Assembly (NCBI GenBank): GCA_030490835.1
Contig: CM059972.1
Span: 7,036,264-7,100,263 of the forward strand
Reading direction: 5' to 3'
Source of the DNA: Annona cherimola
Lineage: Eukaryota > Streptophyta > Magnoliopsida > Magnoliales > Annonaceae
Length of the DNA: 64,000 bases
Shown: in pieces, positions 1-11,710 of the stretch
Layout: every line of letters starts with the position of its first letter
How positions within the stretch are numbered: the first letter of the stretch is position 1
Position numbers and translations under genes: made by a program
The notes under the pieces: model-generated
Told to the model about the DNA's origin: nothing
What the model saw: the letters and a program-made list of their open reading frames with translations, nothing else
Database searches by the model: none

Positions 1-920
1 TACAATCACCTATTTAATAAGGAATCAAGTTTTATTCAAAATCAAATGTGTGGTTTCATCTAAAAATGTATAATAATTTAATTCAAATATAAATTTCAAA
101 GTTGTATGTTCAACATTTAAATTATCAAAAAAATCATTCACGGATGAACGAAAGGTCATAAATTATTATTATTATCATATAGTTCATGTATCTATAAATA
201 GGTCTAAATATTTTTGTAATTTATACATAACTATATACATTTATACAAGTACTACCCACCTAAGAATTTAATTATAATTATTTTAACATCACGTCAAAAT
301 AAAATATATTAAACAAAAAGAAGGAATATCATTATGATTTAGTCATCAAAGTAGGCCGAACAAGTGTGCCGTATTGAAGTGTACACATACCACGGATATC
401 ACACATATTTAGAGGTTCTAGAGTTATATAAGAAGATTATACCATGTTTTAGGTGTAACCCTTGTCCATTTTGACCCTCCTTAATTAACGCTAATTGAAA
501 TCCACTTAGCACATTCTATTTAACACTATTTGTTTAATTAAGAGGCTAATTTTCATCTAAATTAGAGATGCTCACGGGCTATATTTATTTAAAAAATATA
601 TATTCATATGTAAATTGTAAAAAAAAGTTCAAGTTTATTCAAATATATATATTAGAAGCATTCATCCGCATAAGAATAATATTATGGATAGTTTAGATGA
701 TTAAAATATAACTTCAAAATAGATATTTAAGTTAAATTATTTTATTACGTTCATTTTACACTTTTTATCGGATGGAGCAAGCACAGATATTTGATTTAGA
801 TTAAACTTTGTGTGGCAGCTAGACAAATAGTGAAATTCACATCAGCATAAAGATGGGCCAAAACGGAAGAGCCACACAGACAAATTTTGGTGTAACACTG
901 ATACATACGAGCAGGAACTC

Positions 921-960
<40 letters not shown>

Positions 961-3785
961 TTGAAGGCTACGTTCTCAATTTCTAAGTAGTTTCTAGGTG
1001 CGTGAAAAGCGGGCATCTCAATCCGCCAGCGTATAAAGGGCTTTTTCTTAGTTTGACTTTTTAACAAAAGAAAATGTCATTAGCCTAGCTAGCAAAACAG
1101 ATAAACCTTGTATGATTATAGACGGTCCACACGTATATATCCCACCGACAATTTCAGACACAGCGTATATATATTCCCTGCTGTTCAATTGGGGAAAAAA
1201 AAAATTTCTTTTTAACTCAGGGTCGGTTAAAATGAGAATTACCAAATAGAAAATATAGCTGGCTAGCCTAGCTTGTCGGTTCGTCACATGGCTTGTAATA
1301 TCATAGTATTTCTTGGTCTGTCGATGGTCTGGTTGGAATTGTCGTGGCATGTCTTTTATTTATAATATGTACTTTTTGGAAAAAAAAAAATTGATTTTGG
1401 GCTGTTCGTAATTGTCTTGATCACTTTTCTACATCTATATGCTATGTCCAAATTAACCGTATCCTGGAGCTGATTTTCATTTTTTTCACAATTCAAGCAT
1501 GCATGCATGCATCTCCTGCACCAATCATGCATGTCAATGTCAATGGATTCCAAATGTTGGATGGGACGGATGATAATATATCTATTACAAAAGCGTAGTT
1601 ATATCTGTTGAGTCTCCTTTTATGTAACCTGACAGTGTAACCTGTTACATAAAACTGGTTTACTAAACTCCCTACGTTTTGGTATTAAGTGATGATGGAT
1701 GAAAAATCCACTCCATTCATTATACATAGCATCATTTATTTAGCTAGAATATCAATTTTCTTTTCAGTTAGAAATGCATATGGGCAACGTTTGCTTTAAA
1801 ATGTATTTTTATACATAAATTACGAGACATGATTGGATTCATTTAAATGTGCATTAGAATATTTATAAAATTATTTATCTATATAGAAATGATATTTTAA
1901 ATAGTTTAAATATTGAATACAACTTTAAGATTAATAATTAATATTAAAATATTTTGTATATTGGGTTCATGCATAACGAAACTAAATAAAGGAAAAGATT
2001 TTGGAGCTAAATGAATGATACTAGGTATAATGAAGTCATCGAGGTAGGCCAAAGTACTGAAATGGTTACCATAGAAGCCAGATTCACATCTGTTTACATC
2101 ATGAGTCTGGTTCGTCCACAGTCTTTTTCTTCTCTTGATATATATGAGCATTTGAAGCCCGCGCAGAATTATCATTGGATTTACACCAATATCTCTTTTT
2201 TTGAATTTTGAAGATTCTCTTCCCGTCAACTCGTATTGAACTTCGTAGCCCAGCTAATCAATGGCCACGTGCCGCATGCATGTAATGATCAATCAATCAA
2301 TCAAATTTTTTAATTTTAAAAATTAATAAAGATTATTAGCTATAACTAAACAATTGAAATTTTGCAAAAAAAGATAACCCTGTCTTAGAATATTGCTTCG
2401 TGCAACAATAAGCAAACTTTTTTAAATTGTCGAACTAAGATATGCATGAACCGTACATCAAAAATATTTGATTACTAATCAGTAAAAAACCTACTTAGTC
2501 AAAAACGAAATTTTCTCATGAAAAATTCATAAAAATATTTGTTTTAATTTATGTTATTGATTATAATATCATGAACTGTACGTTGACTAAAAAGGATATA
2601 TATTGTACCATAAAGAGTTTTCGTTGCCACAAAAGAATAAAGGATATAATTATTAAAAATAATTAATTAGTCACGATGCAGTCAAAATATAACACTAGTG
2701 AACTCAAACAGCCATCTTATATAAGCAGAAATTATAAAAAAAATTCACTAAAACAAATCTCGGTGCTAAAGGATTGAATGAGATGAAGACACTGAATAAG
2801 AAAGGATTGTTGTGTACCGTGAAATGAAAAACGATATGAGAAATAGAAAAAAGTAGCATTGGAAATGAGAAAAGTAATTATTAAGATAATTATGAATTAA
2901 AATAAAAATATATATTAAAATGGAAAAAATTAGGAATGGTTAATCATATCCCATGCATTCACGTCTTATGCATCCCTTTCCTGTGCTCTCAAACAGTCCC
3001 TAAAATATCTTCCAATATGCATGCGGAAGATTACCTCCATCCCAAAAGTGCATTGATTTCCTCTAATTACCAGCTCTGGTGATGAAGAATCCACGTTGAT
3101 TTCATGGTACGAAAAGCCAACAAAAATAAAGATCTCAAACGAATTTCATGAGGGTCCCATGCCTGAATATTAAATTAATTAATTGGCCTTGATGTGAGGG
3201 TAGCGCCACCAGCATATATATATATGCACATGAACGGATTTCTCGGTGGGCCACCTCCTCTTGATTTTCTGATCGAATCATTCGAAATTATATATTAATA
3301 TCTATTTAATTGGACGGCTATATTAATTAATTCAGCTACCGGTAGGGAGTGGGAGAAGGCCGTTATCGATGGATGGATACGCTGGTGACTGATAGGTCGC
3401 ATGATGAACGGTTGTGATTGAATGTGATGATGAGATGGATGCGGTGAAAGGAGAAACGCTCGTCATTAATGGAACTCTCTCTCCTAAAGTTAACAGAAAG
3501 GTGAGGGACGCTGATTGTCTGGATTCGGACCGTTATCTTCGCTAACAGATTTGCGGGGCCTACCAAGGCCTTATGTTAACCGTTGGATGACGCGGGGAGA
3601 AACGGATTTTCCGCCTCAAGCTGATTCCAAACCTGTGGTCAACGCATTCCACCAAATCTTAATATTTATATCTTTTTTTATTTTAAAGAAACTACGATAC
3701 TCTGGCGGTTCTCGATACTAGGGAGCCGGCCAAGTGATGATGTCATCCCGCACGTATATATGGTATTTGTAAGTTGGGTAATGAC
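1..3785. other. Intergenic, AT-rich, MITE remnants
   Basis: No gene is recognised. The stretch at about 560-800 carries the recurring core TTAAATTATTTTATTACGTT, and 1720-1960 resembles other AT-rich MITEs of the window. A slightly GC-richer patch at 3330-3660 has no supported coding frame. Confidence 0.6.
922..960. repeat. (TA)n microsatellite
   Basis: This is a run of about 36 bases of alternating TA. Confidence 0.95.
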
Positions 3786-3953
3786 TAGTGTTGTCAGAAC
3801 CAGACCAATTTGACCGGAACCAATCCCTAATTTGTTTCATTTATAGCCGGTTCGGTTTAATCCCTTTGAACTTGGTTGGGTTTAATCCCTTTGAACCATG
3901 TGAACCGTAAGAACCGGAACCGTCAGCCAAACCGCTTTCAACCGGTTCGCAAA

Positions 3954-3956
<3 letters not shown>

Positions 3957-4004
<48 letters not shown>
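3957..4004. repeat. (TA)n microsatellite at the left side of MITE 1
   Basis: This is about 48 bases of alternating TA that ends exactly at the GGAATATGATC terminus of the next MITE. Confidence 0.95.
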
Positions 4005-4006
<2 letters not shown>

Positions 4007-4348
4007 AATATGATCGTGTGCAGTCCGCTGTAAAATGGACCCTACACATATTAGATTGTAATGAAATTTTATACACTCATTTATCCATATATAAATCATA
4101 CTTTAGACGGTTTAGATGTTGAAAAAACCACTTTAAACTTGATATTTACATTAAACTATTTTATTACGTTGATTTTGCACCATTTTAAGATGGAGACTAC
4201 ACACATGTTGGATTTGGATGAAAATTGGTATGGTAATAAAGTGAACAATTCTAAATACAATGGGTGGGGTGGATTTATGAGAAATGATCAGGTGGGCCCC
4301 ACAGTGCATGGACTGCACGGTGCAGTCGCATGCACTGGATCATTTCCC
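4005..4348. mobile_element. MITE 1 inside (TA)n (about 344 bp)
   Basis: The left end GGAATATGATCGTGTGCA and the right end, whose complement is GGGAAATGATCCAGTGCA, are imperfect inverted repeats. TA repeats border both sides, as described for rice Micron elements; the family link is by analogy. The interior contains the core ACTATTTTATTACGTTGATT that recurs across the window. A reverse-oriented relative lies at about 63495-63800. Confidence 0.65.
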
Positions 4349-4358
4349 ATATATATAT

Positions 4359-4712
4359 GGATTCTGTTCCGGTGCAGTGGCCCCAAAATGGGGCCCACAT
4401 GATCATGAAATCATGATCTACTCCACCCATTGTATTTAGAATAATGTATTCTATAACCATACCAATTTTCATCCCAATCAGATACTTTAAAGTTGTTATT
4501 TACATTAAACTATTTTATTACGTTGGATTTGTACCATTTTCAGATGGGGCCCATATACATATCTGATTGGGATGAAAATTGATATGGTAATAGAATACAT
4601 TATTCTAAATACAATGGGTGGAGTAGATCATGATTTCATGATCATGTGGGCCCCGTTTTGGGGCCACTGCACGGCTGTTCCGGTGCAGTGACGCTGCACC
4701 AGAACAGGTCCC
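4359..4712. mobile_element. MITE 2 with near-perfect long inverted arms (354 bp)
   Basis: The terminal repeats are GGATTCTGTTCCGGTGCAG on the left and the complement of CTGCACCAGAACAGGTCCC on the right. The arms at 4363-4484 and about 4560-4670 are complementary over roughly 113 bases with about three mismatches and a loop of about 75 bases. TA repeats flank it. The right end carries a second copy of the terminus in a small palindrome. Confidence 0.75.
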
Positions 4713-5686
4713 TATATATATATAAATCTCCAAAGTCAATAGCCTCTAGCTGCTGCCCGATTTTCTTCCCACTTTTTTTTCATTTTCCCTCCAAAAGCCA
4801 ACCATTGCCGCTCTTCATAGCCGAAGCAAGGGCTAGCTCTTGGCGAGTCGGCAACACCACGACACTCAACCGTCTTCATTTTCCTCCTACGCAGTCCATT
4901 GGGTCATTTCCTCCTATGCAGATCAGCATATTTGTAGAAATCGCCGTCACTGGTTGAGCTTGCCGCCTTACCCTGCCTTCTTCTACTCGGTAGGACGCCA
5001 ACAACATCGCATTTACCATTTTTCACCGCCCTCATGCTCTATCGACCCCACTGTGCTCAAGCTCAGTAGCACCCTAATCGATCCTGCTATGCTCAAGCTC
5101 GGCAGCACTCCAATCGACATCATCGTGCTCAAACCCAGCAGCACCCCGACCTAAACTAACTTGTAAACCCCTCTTTTCCCTGCCATTTCTCAAGAACCCC
5201 GATTCCCTTCTTCCTCTCCAATCTTCATTAACGCACCTTTACTAATTAAAGGCAAATTTTTTTTAACAGTTGTTGGGCTAGTATAGTAATGCCATGCTGT
5301 GCATTTTTTTTCAACCTACTTCGATGCTCAAACCTGCTCTGCTTTACGAGCCTCCCAACTTCTTCGTTTGGCTTCCCCCTTTAAGGTTCTAATTCTAACT
5401 TCTAACTGGAATGGCAATATTTTTTTGTGTCTTCTTCATCTCCAGACAACAACATCATTTAAAAAGATCAACCATGCATAGTATTAATATTTTGTTGCAG
5501 TGTAAATCTCATTTATTTGTTGCCTACAATTTCTAAATTGTACTAATATAGTGGTCAACAGGTAGCTATTTATTGCAATTTATAATATTTATCTGTCATG
5601 AATCATGTATTTGAGAAAATGTTATAGATTGCATGAAGAAGAAATTTGAAGACATTATTTCTTTTATTTTTTGCAATGATGTGAAT

Positions 5687-5880
5687 GGTGAATTTTTAGA
5701 CTTTTAAAATTCTATATTTCATGGGATGATGCGTTTGTAGACTTTTAAAATTTTATGTTTGATGAAAATAATGTGTTTGTAGAATTTTAAAATTTTATGT
5801 TTCATGAGAATGATGTATTTGTAGAATTTTAAAATTTTATGTTGGATGAGAATAATGTGTTTATAGACTTTTAATTTTTT
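5687..5880. repeat. 42-bp tandem repeat, about five copies
   Basis: The unit starts ATGTGTTTGTAGA and contains TTTTAAAATTTTATGTT. Three copies are full and the outer ones degenerate. Because 42 is a multiple of three, the minus strand has an open frame with 14-residue repeats; this is a by-product of the repeat length, not a gene. It lies within the hAT element. Confidence 0.8.
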
Positions 5881-6450
5881 TTTATAAAATAATGTGTTTA
5901 TGACTTTTACAGTTTCATTTTTATTAAGCATATGAGTTGCTCTTAATTATTATATTATTATGAATTATTTAATTATTCAATCCTCTAACAGTTATTGATT
6001 TATTTTATTTCTTTTTTGATAAAAGATTTATTTTATTTCTTATTATGTTAGATATGTTTAGAGAAGTGCAATTTATAAAGGCACTGAGATAAATATGTAG
6101 AATTCAAAAGTCAAGTATCAATATTCAAGGCTTATTACACATTTCAGATCAGTTAAGATAGTTAATTTTTTGTAATATTCATGATTAAATATTTTTTAAA
6201 AATTTCTATTAATTTTTTCTTGCTTGTTTTGTTGTGATGCTTAAAACCTAACATATATATTTAGGATTTATGAATATATGATTTGATAATTTTATTAATA
6301 TATAATTAATTTAAAATAATTAAACATTTATGACATCATAAATATATCATGCTGACATCACTAGTTCAAACCGGTTTACTTAACTGGTTAAACCGGTTCG
6401 AACCAGACCAGTTCCATCACCGGTTTGGTTCTGACAACACTAGTAATGAC

Positions 6451-9400
6451 TAATGATTATATACAACTCGATTGTTACTTAATTAAGTGTCAACACTTTG
6501 CTTTTATATTTAAAAATATTTTTAATTTTAACCATGTACTATATTCTGTTATATTTATGATATCGAATTTTTACTTTGATTGAAACCTTTTATACACTAT
6601 AAGATTTATTCTCAAAATTTCTCGTATTTTAATAATTTTATATTTACTCCCAAAAAAATATTAAATTGTATATATATAATTTTCTAATTAAAGTGAATTT
6701 TGACATTATTATATATTCATATAAAAGAATATAGTGAATGATTAAAATTGTAAAAATATTTTTAAGGAAAAATGATTAAAATTTTAAAAAATATATATTG
6801 TTAAGGGTAAATTCTACATATACCCATGAATTTTATTTCTAATTTTACTTACATCTATGAATTTTCAAAAATTTTAAATATACTTATGTATTTTACTTAA
6901 AATTTCACTTATATTCATATTATTAGATATTTGTTAATTGGGTCGTTAGCCACTTGTCAAATGATGAATATGCCCCAATAATAATTTTATAGCTAAAAAT
7001 TCATATTCTACTGAAAATTCATATTGTTTGATTTTTAGTATTTTTGTATCTATAAAATACAAAAATGGCTTATGATGATGATGATGATGATAAAATCATA
7101 TATTATTTGAATATGAAGACCACGTTTGGTGACTGCTAGTGGGAAACGTAGGTGGAAAATGGTGGAAGCACGGATTTCAAGGCTCCTTATTAACTAACCA
7201 ATCATTATATTTTTTTCACTTTTACCCTTATATTCCAATCATTTTTCATATCAATTACCTTTCAATAAGCATATTTATTCCAAATTTACTCCTATCATTT
7301 CATATCAATCACACAAATTTCAATTATTTTTTACTCCCACCTCATACCACATTTCCCACAACTTGTACTTTTCTAAACGTCACCGAATTTTTCATTTTGA
7401 GTAAACTAACCTACCTTTATTAAGGGCTTAGGCATATCCAGCATTTTATATAGGGGATAATAGTTCTTTTAATAGATCTCTAACGATGTAAGGTATAAGT
7501 AAAATTTTAGACAAAATATGTAAATATATTTAAACTTTTTTAAAGTTTATAGGTATAAGTGAAATTAAGGGTAAAATTTTACTACAAAAAGGAGCAAAAT
7601 CGATAGGTATATGTGGGATTCATGCATTTTTAATTTTTTTTATAAAAAAGATGGTTAAGTTTTCATTTACCTTCGAAACATCTTCGCATTTAAAACGCTG
7701 GATGCCAAAGATGGCTATACTAAATTATACCCCATTTGAATGTAAATAGTTATGATATTATGCAATATTACATATAAGGGGCTGTTACTACCCTAAGTGA
7801 CAAATTCATGTATTATATATTATTTTTTCTTCACTTTTATATATGGATTCAAGTGCATTTAGTTTATATATCAAAATTTATAATTTTAAAAAAAATTATA
7901 TGTATTTTTACAAAATATTAAAATAAAAATGCACATTTTTTGGAGTGAGACGGTGAAATTTTTAATTTTAAAAATTTTGAAAATTGTATATGAGAAGCCA
8001 AAAATAGTAAATTTTAGTATATAAACTAAATTCACGAGGGCTCACAAAAAAGTAAAGGGAAAAACAAAAAATATATAAAATATATGAGTAGTGTACGGTG
8101 TGCCCCAGTATATTGTATTATTATATTAAGTTATTAACAGCTAGGATTCTATCGCAACATCACACTGAGATGTCTGTGCAACAAACAACAGATAATTATT
8201 TCATTATTTCATTAATCTATTTATTGGTGGGTTGCCAAGAAACAAAAAAGAACAAAAATTCTAATTACGTCATTTTTGTCCCACGTCATTAATTTGCATT
8301 CATTTCTCTTAATTTCGTGACGTAGAAAATATAGATTAAATAATATGAATAATTAGTCCGAAAGATTTACGCATTTAAATTGAGATTAATTGCCGAAAAG
8401 CCTCTTTCAGAACATAATCCTCATACAGTAAAGTTTCATTATAAGTTCCAACGAAATTTGGAAAAAGAAAAACTTTATTAATTTTTAAACAAAAAACTCA
8501 TTAGACGAGATATAAATCATGACAAAACCCACTAGAAAATGGGAGTCCAATTAGCAGCAAAGTGACTCATGTCTGACTAGATGAGATAAGTGCACCCATC
8601 CAACAAATCGAAACTCTCTTCGTTTTTTTTTTTTTTTTTTTTTTTACCTGCCCTACTCTTTAGTCTTGGGAATACGACAGCTTTGTGTTTGAAAAATGAT
8701 TCAGTCGAGCCCTTGTGTAACTTATTTATTCGGGAATTTTAATTTCTTAGTTTTTTAGTAGATGAATTTACGCCATATTTTAAGTGATTCCAATACCTAT
8801 ATAGCTTTAAATACTCTTTTTTAGCAGTAAAATCTTGTGAGCAATAAATCCAAATCATAATTTTCATCAAATAATTAAACCTTAGGCTCAGAACTCAATT
8901 ATAGAACCGTGACGGGGGACCACCCAAATTTCAGTGCCAACTCCCAATACCAAATCGTAACCCCTTACCACTTTACTGATTTTTCATAAATAATTTTATT
9001 CTTCTAAGATCCATCCCAATCATCTTCCTTAGTTTACACATATATAATTCTATATCCTAAACAAATTTAATAAAAATTTAAGCTTTTCCCAAATATAACT
9101 ATTACGTTTGACCTCAATCTTAAATATACTCACAACATTTCCAACATTCTAAATATAACTACTATATTTGTATTTAATTCCAAAAAGTCCATTTTGTAAA
9201 AAAATATTAGTATAATTTTTGCAAATGCCTAAAATATACCAATTGTAAAATAATAAAATATGAAATAAAATTAAAATTAAAATTAGAGCTCTCCAAATTT
9301 AAAGCTCATGTGCAGCTGGGACATCGGTAAGTTATGGCATTTAATTTTTTAATCACGTCTTAAATTTGATGGATATATTAGTAATTTCATATATTAACTA

Positions 9401-10080
9401 ACATGTTAACTCATGGAATGAGTATTTTTGGAATTAAATACAAATGTAGCAGGTATATTTAAATTTTCAAAAATATTATGGGTATATTTGGAATTAAAGT
9501 CAAATATAGTGGGTATTTTGAAAAAATTCTAAAAATTTAGATAAATAAGTTATGGTTCAATACATATGGTAAACATAGAAGCCTCAAGCTTATTTATATT
9601 TGTTACATATATTTTTAAAATTTTAATAGTTATATATTTACTCTCAAAATATACTATTTTTTAAAAAATTAAAAATCAAGAATAAGCATGGACCTTCATG
9701 CTTAGCATACGTATTGAATCATTACTTAGGATAGATTAAAATAAATATAAACTCATGAAACAAGGTAGATTAAAATAAATATAAATTCATAAAATTATTT
9801 TTAAAAAATTTCCAATGTGAAGGCTTAGCTACATGGATGATCACCGATTAAACTAATCTTTACTACCTTTGACTAAATAAATCATATTATGGATTGATTT
9901 GTATATTATCTACACATTATAATAATAAGAAATGAAAAGCATATAAACATCGAATACTTACCTGGTTGTGGCGGCTATTATTTCATATTAATATAGATTA
10001 CGGTACAATAGAATAAAGAAAGTAATTTTTCAATTTTTTAAAAAATAACAACCATCCAACAATCAGAGCATCAATTAGCA
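6451..10080. other. Intergenic, AT-rich repeats
   Basis: No gene is recognised. An element at about 6806-7625 has matching outer sequences (AAATTCTACATATACCCATG and GGTATATGTGGGATTCATG in reverse) and is interrupted by a Harbinger-like copy at about 7115-7425. A family C element follows at 9085-9525. Confidence 0.55.
9085..9525. mobile_element. Family C element, second copy
   Basis: It has the same layout as 33225-33680. The ends contain AAATATAACTATTACGTTTG on the left and GTCAAATATAGTGGGTATTT on the right, with doubled internal repeats. Confidence 0.5.
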
Positions 10081-10089
10081 ACGAAGAAG

Positions 10090-10470
10090 GGAAATTTTCA
10101 TAATGATAAGGCTGACGCGGACGGCGGATTAGGAGGTGGACGGTCAAGATCAGCGTGTGGCAATCGCTGTCCATGCGTGTGGGCTGGTCATGCCTACCTG
10201 TGTTTTAATTAAAAACGCGTGGGTCCCACAACTGAATTCGGCAGAAGGTTTTTGCCCCTAACTAACTTCCGCTGTTGACTTTGGGACCGACTCGACTCAG
10301 AGAAAACCTTCTCCTCTCTCTTTGTGACTCGCCCTCTAACGTCATCGCCCTTCCGTCCTCGACCCAGCCCGAGGACAAAAATAATTTCCGTGGTCCGCGA
10401 GTGCCTGGCATGCTGGTGACTTCGGACTTCTCCGTCCAAGTGAAAGTGATCCACAGCACTACCTAATAAT
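10090..10470. other. GC-richer island without a recognised gene
   Basis: This island stands out from AT-rich surroundings and is open in several frames on both strands, but none resembles a known protein. It may be an old promoter, a gene remnant or part of a transposon. Confidence 0.35.
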
Positions 10471-11689
10471 CCATGCCTTGTGGGCATGATTAAATATTCA
10501 AAATTCATGACTGATTGATTCAACAATAATTAAACGTAATTTAACTCTATCTCTTTGTCAATATTTCTTTTGTCATGATATTCAAGACCGTTTTATTCAA
10601 AGACTTTGGTGTATTGTACCTGCTTTAATACATTTATAATTATAATTGTAGAAATTTCTTACATTCATTTGCAAATGCACTAAAATATTTTAATAGTTTG
10701 TAAAATTATTTATAGAAATAATTTTAAAGTTGGTAGAGTAAATTTCATAGCATTATCAAGATGGACTCAAAATGAAGTTACATCATTTAATTAATTCAAC
10801 ACTACTGTTGATGAAATGAAAGTATTCCCTTTTCTTTCGGACATACCTTTTACAAATATTTATTCGTTCTCCTTGTGATAGTATGATATTCCGCTACTAC
10901 TAATAAGTTTACTTTTTTCTGATTATTATCTATACTTCAATTGCTTTCACTTTCTTGATAAAAGCCTATTCAATTAATGTTATTTTCTATTGCATATGTT
11001 TTTGTAACATACCCTCTCTCAAACTGTCCCAACAAACCCGAAATTATTACTTATCCAATTACATCATTTCTTTCATTTTTTCTCTTCAGTATTTTATATT
11101 TCACATTTTTTTCCTTTATCTTTTTACATATCCATATATGTATTAGTCAATTGTCCAATATTGAACCTCAACAAGTGTTCCCGTATGTATATGTTGCTTG
11201 TCCTCGGATTAATCGTCGAGAGTGCTGCATAGTATCCGACAAAGAGGCTGTCAAACATTGCATAGGTGACCTGCCCTGCTTGTGGTCATTCCACAACTAA
11301 TTATATGGCTTATAAATAAATTAAAGGGGTAGTAAAGTCAAAAACGACTTTAAGGTTGGTGAAAATACAACTTGGCTAAGGGTCAGGCGTATTAATTTCG
11401 ATAAACTATTGGACACTTGATTGAATAGGACATATAACTTAATACCTTTTGATCACATCATAAGCTCCAAGGGAGCTAATCTATCTTAATTAGAAAATTA
11501 CTATTATTATTATATACTTTAAAACCGTATTTTTTTTATGGGAGGAAATCTCCATAGAATCCCACCCAGCCACAGTTGCTGTTCACACATGGAAAGGAAT
11601 CGCAGAGACTGCACGCGAATACGATGCTCCCGATATGATCAGCAGTACTCCGGAATATTATTTGTTGGTAGCTAGCTGCCTAGCTTTTT

Positions 11690-11710
11690 TTTTTTTTTTT
11701 TTTCGAATGG
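11690..11710 (-). mobile_element. Tail-only retroposed insert (T run)
   Basis: A T run plus CGAATGG is bracketed by AGCTGCCTAGCTTTTT (11674-11689) and AGCTGCCTGGCTTTTT (11711-11726). This looks like a poly(A) tail with almost no body, inserted on the minus strand. Confidence 0.5.

Larger units (their letters stand above)
3786..6442. mobile_element. Non-autonomous hAT transposon (2657 bp)
   Basis: The element starts TAGTGTTGTCAGAACCAGAC and ends with the reverse complement, GGTTCTGACAACACTA. It is flanked on both sides by the 8-bp duplication GTAATGAC (3778-3785 and 6443-6450). An 8-bp duplication with TAG-type ends is the hAT signature. Subterminal regions are rich in AACCGGTT-like motifs in both orientations, typical transposase-binding sites. 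Inside are a (TA)n tract, two MITEs, a GC-richer stretch (4740-5220) and a 42-bp tandem repeat. I see no transposase-like frame, so it would need a partner element. Confidence 0.88.

Noticed and set aside
4646..5154. Two overlapping frames of about 100 codons inside the hAT element
   Set aside because: They do not resemble a hAT transposase (no BED finger or dimerisation block) and include MITE sequence.
5719..5931. 70-codon frame with 14-residue repeats
   Set aside because: The 42-bp tandem repeat keeps any frame open. Composition is Lys/Ile/His from AT-rich DNA, inside a transposon.
10209..10526. Overlapping frames on both strands of the 10.1-10.5 kb island
   Set aside because: No domain or family similarity, and both strands are open equally, as expected for a short GC-richer patch.
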